A stretch of DNA of 64,000 nucleotides from Sphingomonadaceae bacterium (GCA_019239915.1 JAFAZF010000051.1:124001-188000); one strand, 5' to 3'; positions 1 to 7,837 are shown, counted from the first letter of the stretch. Numbers and translations are program-made. The notes: a model not told the origin generated them from the sequence alone.

Positions 1-2
1 TC

Positions 3-671
3 TGTTCAAGAGACGAGTTAGCCTATGATGCGGCTAATCGAGAGGGAAGGGTGGCACTTGCTACAGAAATCGTCGAATCAAGAGTATTGAGCGGCAACCT
101 GCTGCTCGCCTTTGTCAATCACGGTCCAGACCATCTGAGCACTTACAGCCTGCATCTTGACGTTGTTGACCCTGCCATATTTTCAGGAAAAAGTGGAAAT
201 ATAGAATGGAATGGCGGCCCCACCGTCTTGTTGCATGGTGTTGATAGCGAACCTGATGACTACAGGTCTGAAATCGAAATAAGCCAATTTCTGCTGTTTT
301 GGCACGAGGTTCAACAGCTCCGGCCTGATCTCGCAACGGGTGATACCTCAGGAGCTACGCGAGAGCCTATTTCGCGCCCTGCGCGGAAGCCGGCACCACG
401 CGGCGATCCGGGACGGGAAAATTCCTCCCGCTCAAAAGCGGGACGGCCGAGGCTCAATCACGGCGCGCCCTTCGCCGGCTTCATCGCTCGCGTAGCGAAA
501 TTCGGAGCGCGGGAAGCAGCCAAATTATCGAACAAGGAATTGGGAAATTGGCTCGTGGAGGAATATCGAAAAAGCGGTTTGACGGCGCCGACGGTGGGCG
601 ATGCCGACGCCGCAGCTCGCAGCGCAGTCCAAAGATGGCTTGCGGCTACAAGTGAGGAGCCCAGCATATGA
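3..671 (+). CDS. hypothetical protein (5' end outside window), paralogue of the next gene
   Basis: The frame of ORF 51..671 is open to the window edge. The upstream residues (CSRDELAYDAANREGRVALATEIVES) align with the downstream paralogue (LNREDFEAYAHGARTELATELIVEA), so the GTG at 51 is probably not the start. Confidence 0.7.
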   Translation, partial: CSRDELAYDAANREGRVALATEIVESRVLSGNLLLAFVNHGPDHLSTYSLHLDVVDPAIFSGKSGNIEWNGGPTVLLHGVDSEPDDYRSEIEISQFLLFWHEVQQLRPDLATGDTSGATREPISRPARKPAPRGDPGRENSSRSKAGRPRLNHGAPFAGFIARVAKFGAREAAKLSNKELGNWLVEEYRKSGLTAPTVGDADAAARSAVQRWLAATSEEPSI

Positions 672-1558
672 CCTCGGTGCCCAGGGATGTCTTGGTTGAC
701 ATGGGAAAGCAGGTTGCGACGGACCTCGGTCAGGCCCTGGATGGACTTATCGCTAATGCTTCTAACTCTTACTACAGAGCAGAGCTAATCCCTCCCTTCT
801 ACGCAATTGAGTGGCTGGCCACGGGGAATTTCTACGATACCGGAGAGATTTACCCCATCAAGGACTGGACAGCGTTTGCATTAAATCGCGAAGATTTTGA
901 GGCCTATGCCCACGGAGCCAGGACTGAGCTTGCAACGGAGCTAATCGTTGAAGCAATAGCTGAAGGCAAGGTGCGCCTAATATATATAAATAGATCGGAC
1001 TCATCCACAGCGGGGCTTGGCCCGGCCAACATAAACCTTCTTAAGCTTGAGGCGATCAGCCCTTCGTATTTTGAGGGGGCTAACATTTCCTACGAGTGGG
1101 ACGAGTCTCTTTGTATCACTGCCTTCCGCGACGACGACAGTCGGCAAGAGACATTCGAAGACTTCTTCTTTCTTTGGTCGGAGGTTAGGTCCCTGCGGCC
1201 GTCGCTACCCGTGCCCACACGACAGGGAGCGCTGGTTGATCTGATGAGGCAGGTCACCGGGAACGGCCATGATGTTGCCGCCCCTGCTGTTTCAGAAGTT
1301 GCGCCTATAGCACGCTCGAGCGCCGGCCGCCGTCGGCTCAACCACGGTGGGCCGATTGCAGCTTTCGTCGCGCGGGTAGCGAAATTCGGTGCGGCCGACG
1401 CAGCGAAATTATCGGATAAGGACTTAGGGCGGTGGCTCGATCAGGAATACGCGAAATTCGGTTTGAAGCCTCCAACACCTGCGGATGCCAATTCCGCTGC
1501 TCGCAGCGCCCTAATGACATGGATTTCGCACACCGGCGAAAACTCGTCGCAACAATAA
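668..1558 (+). CDS. hypothetical protein; C-terminal module shared with upstream paralogue
   Basis: ORF with ATG overlapping the previous stop (ATGA). Shared C-terminal block RRLNHGGPIAAFVARVAKFGAADAAKLSDKDLGRWL. Confidence 0.75.
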   Translation: MTSVPRDVLVDMGKQVATDLGQALDGLIANASNSYYRAELIPPFYAIEWLATGNFYDTGEIYPIKDWTAFALNREDFEAYAHGARTELATELIVEAIAEGKVRLIYINRSDSSTAGLGPANINLLKLEAISPSYFEGANISYEWDESLCITAFRDDDSRQETFEDFFFLWSEVRSLRPSLPVPTRQGALVDLMRQVTGNGHDVAAPAVSEVAPIARSSAGRRRLNHGGPIAAFVARVAKFGAADAAKLSDKDLGRWLDQEYAKFGLKPPTPADANSAARSALMTWISHTGENSSQQ

Positions 1559-1684
1559 GCTCGACGGGCTTTTGAATTTCGCCCCCAAAGAGTTGAATTT
1601 CGCTCCGAGATAGCCTCTTTTCGGGGGCGGATGTTCCCCTCATGTTTCTGGCAGTCGGACGGCGCCGCTGTGCGCCGCACATGA

Positions 1685-2956
1685 TTGCCGGAGCACGCCG
1701 TGAAGCCAAAACTCGACGAAGCGCCTAACATCGGACAGGCGCATCCCGCACCCACCGCACAGGCGATGACGTTGAACACAGAAGACGCCGCTGCTTACGT
1801 CGGGCTTTCCGCCTCGACGATGGAAAAGCTGCGCGTGTCGGGGGAGGGGCCGCGCTACGCGAAGCTGGGCCGACTGGTCCGCTATGAGCGCATAACGGAT
1901 CGCGTCGCTGAGTTGCTCGCCGATCTGTCGGACGCGGGCGCCATCAAGGTCGAGCGCCGCGGCGGCGCGGGGCGGAGCATCGTGATCTACGCCGATCGCT
2001 TCGACGATAGCGACGAGATCAGCCGCAAGCTGCAAGCGGAGATGCCGGCGCGCTTCGCGCCATCGCCAGCCGGCCGCCCCGCCAAAGGAAATCATCCCGC
2101 AGCGGCGGAAATCCGCCATCCCCAGCCGGTGCCGGCGTCAAAGGAAATCATCCCCTTTAAGCCGCGCCGCAAGGCGGCCAAGGGGGCAATGCCCTCGATC
2201 GAATGGGTGCAGCTCGATCGCCTCCAGGTCGACGACAGCTATCAGCGCTCGATCGACACAAGGCCGAGTGCGGCACTCATCAAGCGGATCGGTGACGAGT
2301 GGGATTGGCGCCTTTGCGTGCCGCTTATGGTCTCGCGGCGCGTGGACGGCCTCTACGTCATCGACGGCCAGCATAGGCTGCACGGCGCGCGTCTGCGCGA
2401 CGACGTGCCGCAGCTGCCGTGCTGCATCTCGGTCTACGACGGACCGGCCGACGAAGCCGCGATGTTCGTCGCCGCCAATCGCGAGCGTCGCGCGATGAAC
2501 CGCCTCGACGACTTCCACGCCGCCCAGGCCGGTGGCGATGCCGACGCGCTCGCGGTCGCCGCGCTGATCGAGAGCGTCGGCTTCACCGTCTCGCGCCGCA
2601 CCGGCTCGGCGGCATGGGTGCCGGGCGAGGTCGCGTTCACATCGGCGATCAGCACGATGCGGCGCAAGCATGGCGACGGCATCTGTCGCGCGGCGCTGCA
2701 GGCGATGGCGGACGCGTTCCCCGGCCAGCGGCTGGTGGCCGGCTCATCGGTGTTCACCGCGACCGCGCGGATCCTCGTGAACCCGCCGCCGGCGTTCGAC
2801 CGCGAGCGGCTGTTCCGCGCGCTGCGGACCTTCGACATGCCCGGCTGGGCGGACTTCCTCACCAAGGCGAAGGGCGGCGACGAGCGCGCCCAGCGCCTGC
2901 GGGACATGCTGCTCGCCGCCTATGATGATCTTGGCCGGCCCGAGGTAACGGCATGA
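1685..2956 (+). CDS. AlpA/excisionase-like HTH fused to ParB-like (DUF6551-type) domain
   Basis: N-terminus LNTEDAAAYVGLSASTMEKLRVSGEGPRYAKLGRLVRYE resembles HTH_17/AlpA. C-terminal half has WVQLDRLQVDDSYQR..VPLMVSRRVDGLYVIDGQHRLHGA, a ParB-like signature. Confidence 0.7.
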   Translation: MPEHAVKPKLDEAPNIGQAHPAPTAQAMTLNTEDAAAYVGLSASTMEKLRVSGEGPRYAKLGRLVRYERITDRVAELLADLSDAGAIKVERRGGAGRSIVIYADRFDDSDEISRKLQAEMPARFAPSPAGRPAKGNHPAAAEIRHPQPVPASKEIIPFKPRRKAAKGAMPSIEWVQLDRLQVDDSYQRSIDTRPSAALIKRIGDEWDWRLCVPLMVSRRVDGLYVIDGQHRLHGARLRDDVPQLPCCISVYDGPADEAAMFVAANRERRAMNRLDDFHAAQAGGDADALAVAALIESVGFTVSRRTGSAAWVPGEVAFTSAISTMRRKHGDGICRAALQAMADAFPGQRLVAGSSVFTATARILVNPPPAFDRERLFRALRTFDMPGWADFLTKAKGGDERAQRLRDMLLAAYDDLGRPEVTA

Positions 2957-3031
2957 TGGCGAGCGCTACGCAACACCTTCACCGTCAACACCTCGGGGAC
3001 CGCGTCGGCGCTGCTGAACGCGCTGCGAGCC

Positions 3032-3352
3032 GTGAAAGAGCCGGAGGCGCCGTCACTGAAGGGCAAGCTCGCGAAGAGCGCGATGCACCTGGTGCTCGGC
3101 CACGCCACCGGCGGCGCCGGCAATCTCGCGCTCGAGGGCGCGAGCCATGCCGCCGAGGCGCTCAAGACGAGGGCCGCCAACGCCGCACTCGCCGAGGAGC
3201 TGCGGCTCGCTGGCGATGCGCCGGCGGCGCGCGCGCGTGCGAACGAAGCGGCTGCCAACCTCGCGGCGCAGCTGCGCGCACGTAGCGCGGCCGGCGGTGC
3301 CGCGGCGCGCACCGCGCCGGTGGCCGGCACCATCCAGGACAGGAGCAGGTAA
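3032..3352 (+). CDS. hypothetical phage/island protein, probably N-terminally frameshifted
   Basis: ORF from GTG 3032. Coding-like sequence continues upstream in the same frame (TFTVNTSGTASALLNALRA) without a start codon. Confidence 0.5.
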   Translation: MKEPEAPSLKGKLAKSAMHLVLGHATGGAGNLALEGASHAAEALKTRAANAALAEELRLAGDAPAARARANEAAANLAAQLRARSAAGGAAARTAPVAGTIQDRSR

Positions 3353-4164
3353 TGCGTAAGCTTCTCATCGCCGCGATCGCGCTGCTCGCCGTGCCCGCGC
3401 ACGCCGGGTTCAACGGCAGCGGGCAGTATGTCCTGCCCTATAATTGGGAGAACGACGCTGCCAACGGCCTCGCGATCCGCGCCGACCGCATGGACGGCCA
3501 GGATGCGGATATCGCAGCGGCGCTCTCGAACACGATCACGCGCGACGGGCAGGGCGTGCCGACGGCAGCGATCAATTGGGGCGGCCAGAACCTCAGCAAC
3601 GTGAATGTTCTGTCGGCGGCGTCGCTGGCGCTCAGTGGTCCGCTTAGCGCCGGTTCGCTCGTCTCGCCAGGCGGCGCCACCGGCGGTTATGGCGGCCGCA
3701 CCGTGATCGGCTGGGCCGGATCCGGTCCGATCACCGGTGAGGTGGCGGGAACTTGGGTCATCGATTCGGACAACACGAACCGACTGCGCTTCTACAGCCA
3801 CAATCTCGACAACTCGATCAGCACGATCATGACGGCGGTGCCGACGACTGGCGTCGCGACATTCGGCCAGCGCCCGCTGTTCGGCAGCGCGACGCCGTGG
3901 GACAGCGGCAACCTCAATCCCGCCATCTACGCGCCGATTTCGGGCACCATCTTCACGGGCGATATTGGCCGCGATGGTGCGTTCCTGCTCACCTTCAATT
4001 CGACCAATCCCGAGGTGCTCACCTCGTCGACGGGGAGCGGGCTCATCTTCAACCGCACGCTCAAGAAGTGGTATTTCCAGGTCGACGGCGTCAACGTCGC
4101 CTCGATCGACGCGTCGGGCAATCTGAAGGTCGCGGGCAACATCACCGCGAACACGACGCCATGA
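3352..4164 (+). CDS. phage tail fibre/virion-like protein with N-terminal signal-like sequence
   Basis: MRKLLIAAIALLAVPAHAG start, then tail-fibre-like YVLPYNWENDAANGLAIRADRMDGQDADIAAALSN. ATG overlaps the previous stop. Confidence 0.6.
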   Translation: MRKLLIAAIALLAVPAHAGFNGSGQYVLPYNWENDAANGLAIRADRMDGQDADIAAALSNTITRDGQGVPTAAINWGGQNLSNVNVLSAASLALSGPLSAGSLVSPGGATGGYGGRTVIGWAGSGPITGEVAGTWVIDSDNTNRLRFYSHNLDNSISTIMTAVPTTGVATFGQRPLFGSATPWDSGNLNPAIYAPISGTIFTGDIGRDGAFLLTFNSTNPEVLTSSTGSGLIFNRTLKKWYFQVDGVNVASIDASGNLKVAGNITANTTP

Positions 4165-4592
4165 CGCTGCAGAGCTCCGGGGCGATCTCGCTCAACGATA
4201 TCATCGCCGAGTTTGGCCTGTCCGCGCAGGCGGTGTTCCCGCGCGACTTCTATGGCCTGGGCGGCGCGCCGGCATCGGGCGCGCTCAGCCTCGAGGATTT
4301 CTACGGCCGCTCCCATGTCGTGCCCGTGTTCACGCCTTCTGGTGGCAGCGTCAGCAGCAGCAGCGCCTATGCCGCGAGCTACACGCTGAGCTGCTCCGTC
4401 GCGGCGATATGGACCTTTTCACTGCCTTCGGGGGTCACAGCCTCGATCGCATCGGGCGCGTCGGCCACCAGCGTCACCTTCACGTCCTACACGGTCGGGA
4501 CCCACATCATCGGAGTGCACGGCGCTTCCGGCAGCACGACTGCGGATGTGAGCGTGCAGCTCACCGTCTCCGATGGCGGCCCGCCAGTCTGA
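4161..4592 (+). CDS. phage virion-like protein
   Basis: Starts at ATG 4161 (ATGA overlap) inside ORF 3753..4592. SGAISLNDIIAEFG..LSLEDFYGRS motif is typical of phage structural/tail-associated proteins. Confidence 0.6.
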   Translation: MTLQSSGAISLNDIIAEFGLSAQAVFPRDFYGLGGAPASGALSLEDFYGRSHVVPVFTPSGGSVSSSSAYAASYTLSCSVAAIWTFSLPSGVTASIASGASATSVTFTSYTVGTHIIGVHGASGSTTADVSVQLTVSDGGPPV

Positions 4593-4810
4593 TGCCGACG
4601 ATATCCGCGCTGCAGAGCCTGATCGGCGCCATCCCCGGCGGCGGCATCGCCGTGCTCGCGATCTGGGCGCTCATCAAGAAAGACGCCCAGTGCACCGCGC
4701 TGATGGCGCAGCTTGCGGATATCGGGAAGGCCTCGGCCGTTACCAACAGCCAGGTGGTGAGCAGCATCGACGCGCTGCGCGAGGCGATCAAGCAAGGGAC
4801 CCGATCGTGA
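4592..4810 (+). CDS. small membrane protein (holin-like position)
   Basis: ATG overlaps the previous TGA. One predicted TM segment (GIAVLAIWALI) followed by a charged tail. Confidence 0.5.
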   Translation: MPTISALQSLIGAIPGGGIAVLAIWALIKKDAQCTALMAQLADIGKASAVTNSQVVSSIDALREAIKQGTRS

Positions 4811-5079
4811 TCCGACGCATCATTCAGGCTTTCAGGCCACTCGATACCAGCCATGTTGACGCGGCGTTCGCGGAAGCGACGCAGGCGCAGAAGGATGTGC
4901 GGGTGCGTGCTCGGGCACTTCGGATGGACATGTCGTGCGGAGATCCGGCGGCAGCAATCGAGAAACTGTCGCGTGACGTGCGGACGCGGGTGGCGTTCGC
5001 GCTGCAGGCGTTCTTCGGGTCAACGGCGGCCGAACCGCTGCCGAGCGACATGCACGCGATGCTCGCGAAGCTCGACTAA
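4807..5079 (+). CDS. hypothetical protein
   Basis: GTG at 4807 overlaps the previous stop (GTGA). 90 aa, VIRRIIQAFRPLDTSHVDAAFAEATQAQKD. Confidence 0.5.
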   Translation: MIRRIIQAFRPLDTSHVDAAFAEATQAQKDVRVRARALRMDMSCGDPAAAIEKLSRDVRTRVAFALQAFFGSTAAEPLPSDMHAMLAKLD

Positions 5080-5342
5080 CGCTTCCGCCACAGGCGCGCG
5101 GCGCGCTCGCGGGCGCTGACGCCCGACCGCTTCGCGAAGTCGATCACTGCAGCGGATCTCGCCTTCAGCGGGAAAGGGCGCTCGCGGAGGAGGGCCTGTG
5201 CGCCGACTGATAGATCGTCGGGCTCGACCCCATATTGCCGCATCAGGCTCCGCGCGCGCTCAAGCGCGAGCTCGGCCTCATGCTCGTTGTCGCTGCGGGC
5301 GAGGGCGATGCAGCGCTCAATCTTGAGTCGCGTCGTGTCCAT
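5076..5342 (-). CDS. DUF2786-like protein
   Basis: KIERCIALARSDNEHEAELALERARSLMRQYG matches the DUF2786 pattern. Confidence 0.7.
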   Translation of the reverse strand: MDTTRLKIERCIALARSDNEHEAELALERARSLMRQYGVEPDDLSVGAQALLRERPFPLKARSAAVIDFAKRSGVSARERAARLWRKR

Positions 5343-5497
5343 CAGCGCATCTTAACCCTGATCCCAAGTTTGTCGGACCGCGCCGAAACCGCGAGTGGCG
5401 AGCGCCCTAGCTTCTTACCAATATCTAAGGTTGTTGCACCTTCTGCGGCCATTTCCCGTAGCACGATATCATCATTCAACGTCCAGCGGCGGGCCAT
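5342..5497 (-). CDS. 51-aa SANT/Myb-like HTH protein
   Basis: Translated by hand: MARRWTLNDDIVLREMAAEGATTLDIGKKLGRSPLAVSARSDKLGIRVKMR. ATGA overlap with the DUF2786 start. Below the ORF track cutoff. Confidence 0.6.
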   Translation of the reverse strand: MARRWTLNDDIVLREMAAEGATTLDIGKKLGRSPLAVSARSDKLGIRVKMR

Positions 5498-5499
5498 AC

Positions 5500-5691
5500 C
5501 TAAACCCTCGCTCGCGCGACGCGGACCAGTATCCGCAACTCCTGCCTCAGGCTGCTGCCGCCAGCAATGTGCCGGTACGCCGCCTCATAGCCTTCCCGGC
5601 TCAGTTGCCTGATTAGCGCCTCGACGTCCTTACAGGTCCCGGAGCGTGCGATCTGATAGGCGCGTTCGATTAGCGAGGGCTTCTCATCCAT
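5500..5691 (-). CDS. small conserved hypothetical protein
   Basis: 63 aa, SLIERAYQIARSGTCKDVEALIRQLSREGY, immediately upstream of the 51-aa HTH gene on the same strand. Confidence 0.6.
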   Translation of the reverse strand: MDEKPSLIERAYQIARSGTCKDVEALIRQLSREGYEAAYRHIAGGSSLRQELRILVRVARARV

Positions 5692-5730
5692 TACCTATGT
5701 TGGCATGACATGGGCGTGGGTCCTAGCGGC

Positions 5731-5910
5731 TTACGGCCGCTCGCGCGTCGCATCCTTGAACGCCGCCTCGGCATCGAGCCGGCTTGTGAATGTGCGGACG
5801 ATCGGCTCGCGACGGTCACGCAGGACGTAAGCGGCGGCCGCTCCAGGCAGCGTCACCTCTTCCAGCTGCACGTCACCGGACTTCTGAATAATGCGGCGCT
5901 GGGAGGGCAC
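5731..5910 (-). CDS. small hypothetical protein
   Basis: Translated by hand from GTG: VPSQRRIIQKSGDVQLEEVTLPGAAAAYVLRDRREPIVRTFTSRLDAEAAFKDATRERP. Abuts the 5912 ORF. Confidence 0.4.
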   Translation of the reverse strand: MPSQRRIIQKSGDVQLEEVTLPGAAAAYVLRDRREPIVRTFTSRLDAEAAFKDATRERP

Positions 5911-5911
5911 G

Positions 5912-6274
5912 TTAGCTGCTCGGTGAAATGCGGAATCCGCGCCAGATCCAATGGATCGTTACTGCGGAGAGCGCGACGAAAGCCGAGATGGTCAGGTCGA
6001 TCAGGAAGCAGGCCGCGAGCAGTTCGCACCAATAGTAGGAGGCCGTCTTTCCTTCACGTTTATATTCTGGCGCGAAAGCGCCGGAGCGCTTCGCGCAGGT
6101 GATCGCGTCGGGATGCGTCGGACCATCCGATTGGGCGGCTACGCAGGACTGCACCATGATCTGATCAACTGAGGCCCAAGATTGCTCGCGATAGCTGTTG
6201 GAAGCGAGTGCGAGTGCTGGCACGCCGATCAGCGTTGCCACGATCCAGAGCCGCAACCACCCGTTCAAGCGCAT
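5912..6274 (-). CDS. membrane/secreted hypothetical protein
   Basis: 120 aa with N-terminal hydrophobic segment (LWIVATLIGVPALALA) and a second TM (FLIDLTISAFVALSAVTIHWIW). Confidence 0.55.
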   Translation of the reverse strand: MRLNGWLRLWIVATLIGVPALALASNSYREQSWASVDQIMVQSCVAAQSDGPTHPDAITCAKRSGAFAPEYKREGKTASYYWCELLAACFLIDLTISAFVALSAVTIHWIWRGFRISPSS

Positions 6275-6354
6275 AACCGGGCGCTACCACGAAACACGCA
6301 CGCACGAAAACAACCCCGCTTGTTTGAGCGAGGCGCTTTCGTTAATCGTGTCGG

Positions 6355-6545
6355 TTGGGTGTGAGAGCCCGGAACCAAGATAGGCGGTGAGACCCCGTTG
6401 GCGCGGGGCTGATCGCCGAAAAAGCTGAGCGTGGATTGGCGTCCACAGCTCACCGACGACTTATGTCGGGAGCGCGGGCGCCATGCAATAGCCTTCGGGT
6501 AAAAACGCCCCACCGGTCTCTTGGTCCGGCTCTCACCCTCCCGGC
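6355..6545 (+). ncRNA. candidate structured RNA or cis-regulatory leader
   Basis: Long closing stem 6361-6380 with 6519-6536 (single bulges). It encloses hairpins at 6383-6417, 6426-6452, 6453-6469 and 6476-6510, the last containing a cUUCGg tetraloop. No convincing ORF on either strand. Confidence 0.55.
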
Positions 6546-6604
6546 ACCCGGTCCGTCACCGGGAAAGACAGGCTGTGAGAGGCCTCAACCAAGAGTGCGT
6601 ATCA

Positions 6605-6970
6605 ATGAACCTAGAAACGCCTCCGTCGCCGGCAGCACCGTCGCTGCCCGCCATGTCTGACGTCCTGGGCAATCCCCGCCCGCTCCGCCCGTCGGCGCAC
6701 GCGCACGCGGCCGGTCCTCGCGTGCTTCCCTTCAAGATCGCAGCCGCCAAGCACATGCTCGCGCGCGCCGCGGCGCTGGCCTGCCCGGGCCACGATCGCG
6801 CACAAGAGCGCTGGGGTGAGGCCGTGGACACGGTGATCGCATCGCAGCCGATGACGCTCGCCGAAGTGCGCGCCAAGACGGACCTGATCATCATGGAAGG
6901 CCGGTTCGACGCCGCCACCTTCAATGCGATCGCGGCCGACCTCAAGACGTGGGAGGCGGCCCATGCTTGA
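6605..6970 (+). CDS. hypothetical protein
   Basis: Start ATG 6605 within ORF 6521..6970. C-terminal helical region HMLARAAALACPGHDRAQERWGEAVDTVIASQ. Confidence 0.5.
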   Translation: MNLETPPSPAAPSLPAMSDVLGNPRPLRPSAHAHAAGPRVLPFKIAAAKHMLARAAALACPGHDRAQERWGEAVDTVIASQPMTLAEVRAKTDLIIMEGRFDAATFNAIAADLKTWEAAHA

Positions 6971-7111
6971 CGGCTACCAGATCCCCGACGCGACCCCTCA
7001 GACGAGATCACGGTCGCGGTCGAAGCGTCTACCGCGCACGCGCTCGCCAAGCTCCTGAACCGCTTTGACGAGGCCGATATCAATCGTGACGCGATCGAAG
7101 CCGCGGTCGAC

Positions 7112-7837
7112 TTGCTCATTGCCGCGCTCGATGCGCGCGACGGTGACACGGACATCGAGGATATCGACGAACGCGAGCCGGACGATCCGGCGGACCCGTC
7201 CTATCCCGAGGCATATGGCGCTGGTAAGCGCATCATGGTCGGACAGGCTGACTTAGCGCGAGAGGATGACGAGCAAGACGATCCGCTGGAAGCCAATGGC
7301 GATGAGGAAGACGGCAACCGCGACGAGGACGACTTCGTGCGTCACGCCGCCAACGGTCCGGGTTGCCCAATCGCCGATCCCGACGTCAGCGTTGATGACG
7401 GCGATCATAGCTCGGGCGATCGTAGCTATGAGGAGTGGCACACGCTCCCAGGCGCACGCCGCCGAGCCGGGCATGTCACTGGCAAGACGGGCGATGGTTG
7501 GGCGATCGACGAAGATGTGGAGCACGACGACAACGATAGCTGCGCTGCCGCCGACGACGATCCGAGCCGGCTGCCCAGCATTGCCTACGGCGACGGCAAG
7601 CCGGGCGATCGCGATGACGATGAACCGTCGCTAAGCTGGCCGCTTGAGCGCTACGAGGTGCAAAGCCATCCTTCGTCTCGTGACGACGTCGATCTTGAGG
7701 AAGGCGCCGAACGCTTGCGGCCCGGCGTCTTCGGTATCGACCAGACCAAGCTGTTGGTCGGCGAGGAGGGGCGACCCGTCACCCGTCGGCTGCTGCCCGG
7801 CGAGGTTGGGTATCGGGCGACGCGGAGGCGGCCATGA
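7112..7837 (+). CDS. highly acidic hypothetical protein (true N-terminus probably in 6963-7111, out of frame)
   Basis: D/E-rich ORF. Coding-like sequence in the same frame extends upstream (DEITVAVEASTAHALAKLLNRFDEADINRDAIEAAVD) without a start codon. Confidence 0.5.
   Translation: MLIAALDARDGDTDIEDIDEREPDDPADPSYPEAYGAGKRIMVGQADLAREDDEQDDPLEANGDEEDGNRDEDDFVRHAANGPGCPIADPDVSVDDGDHSSGDRSYEEWHTLPGARRRAGHVTGKTGDGWAIDEDVEHDDNDSCAAADDDPSRLPSIAYGDGKPGDRDDDEPSLSWPLERYEVQSHPSSRDDVDLEEGAERLRPGVFGIDQTKLLVGEEGRPVTRRLLPGEVGYRATRRRP

Noticed and set aside
6265-6513. 82-aa minus-strand ORF covering the candidate RNA
   Set aside because: No coding character or family resemblance; its codons follow the RNA hairpins.
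6355-6545. Retron msr/msd-type ncRNA
   Set aside because: Long inverted repeat ends and hairpins are superficially similar, but there is no reverse transcriptase gene in the window.
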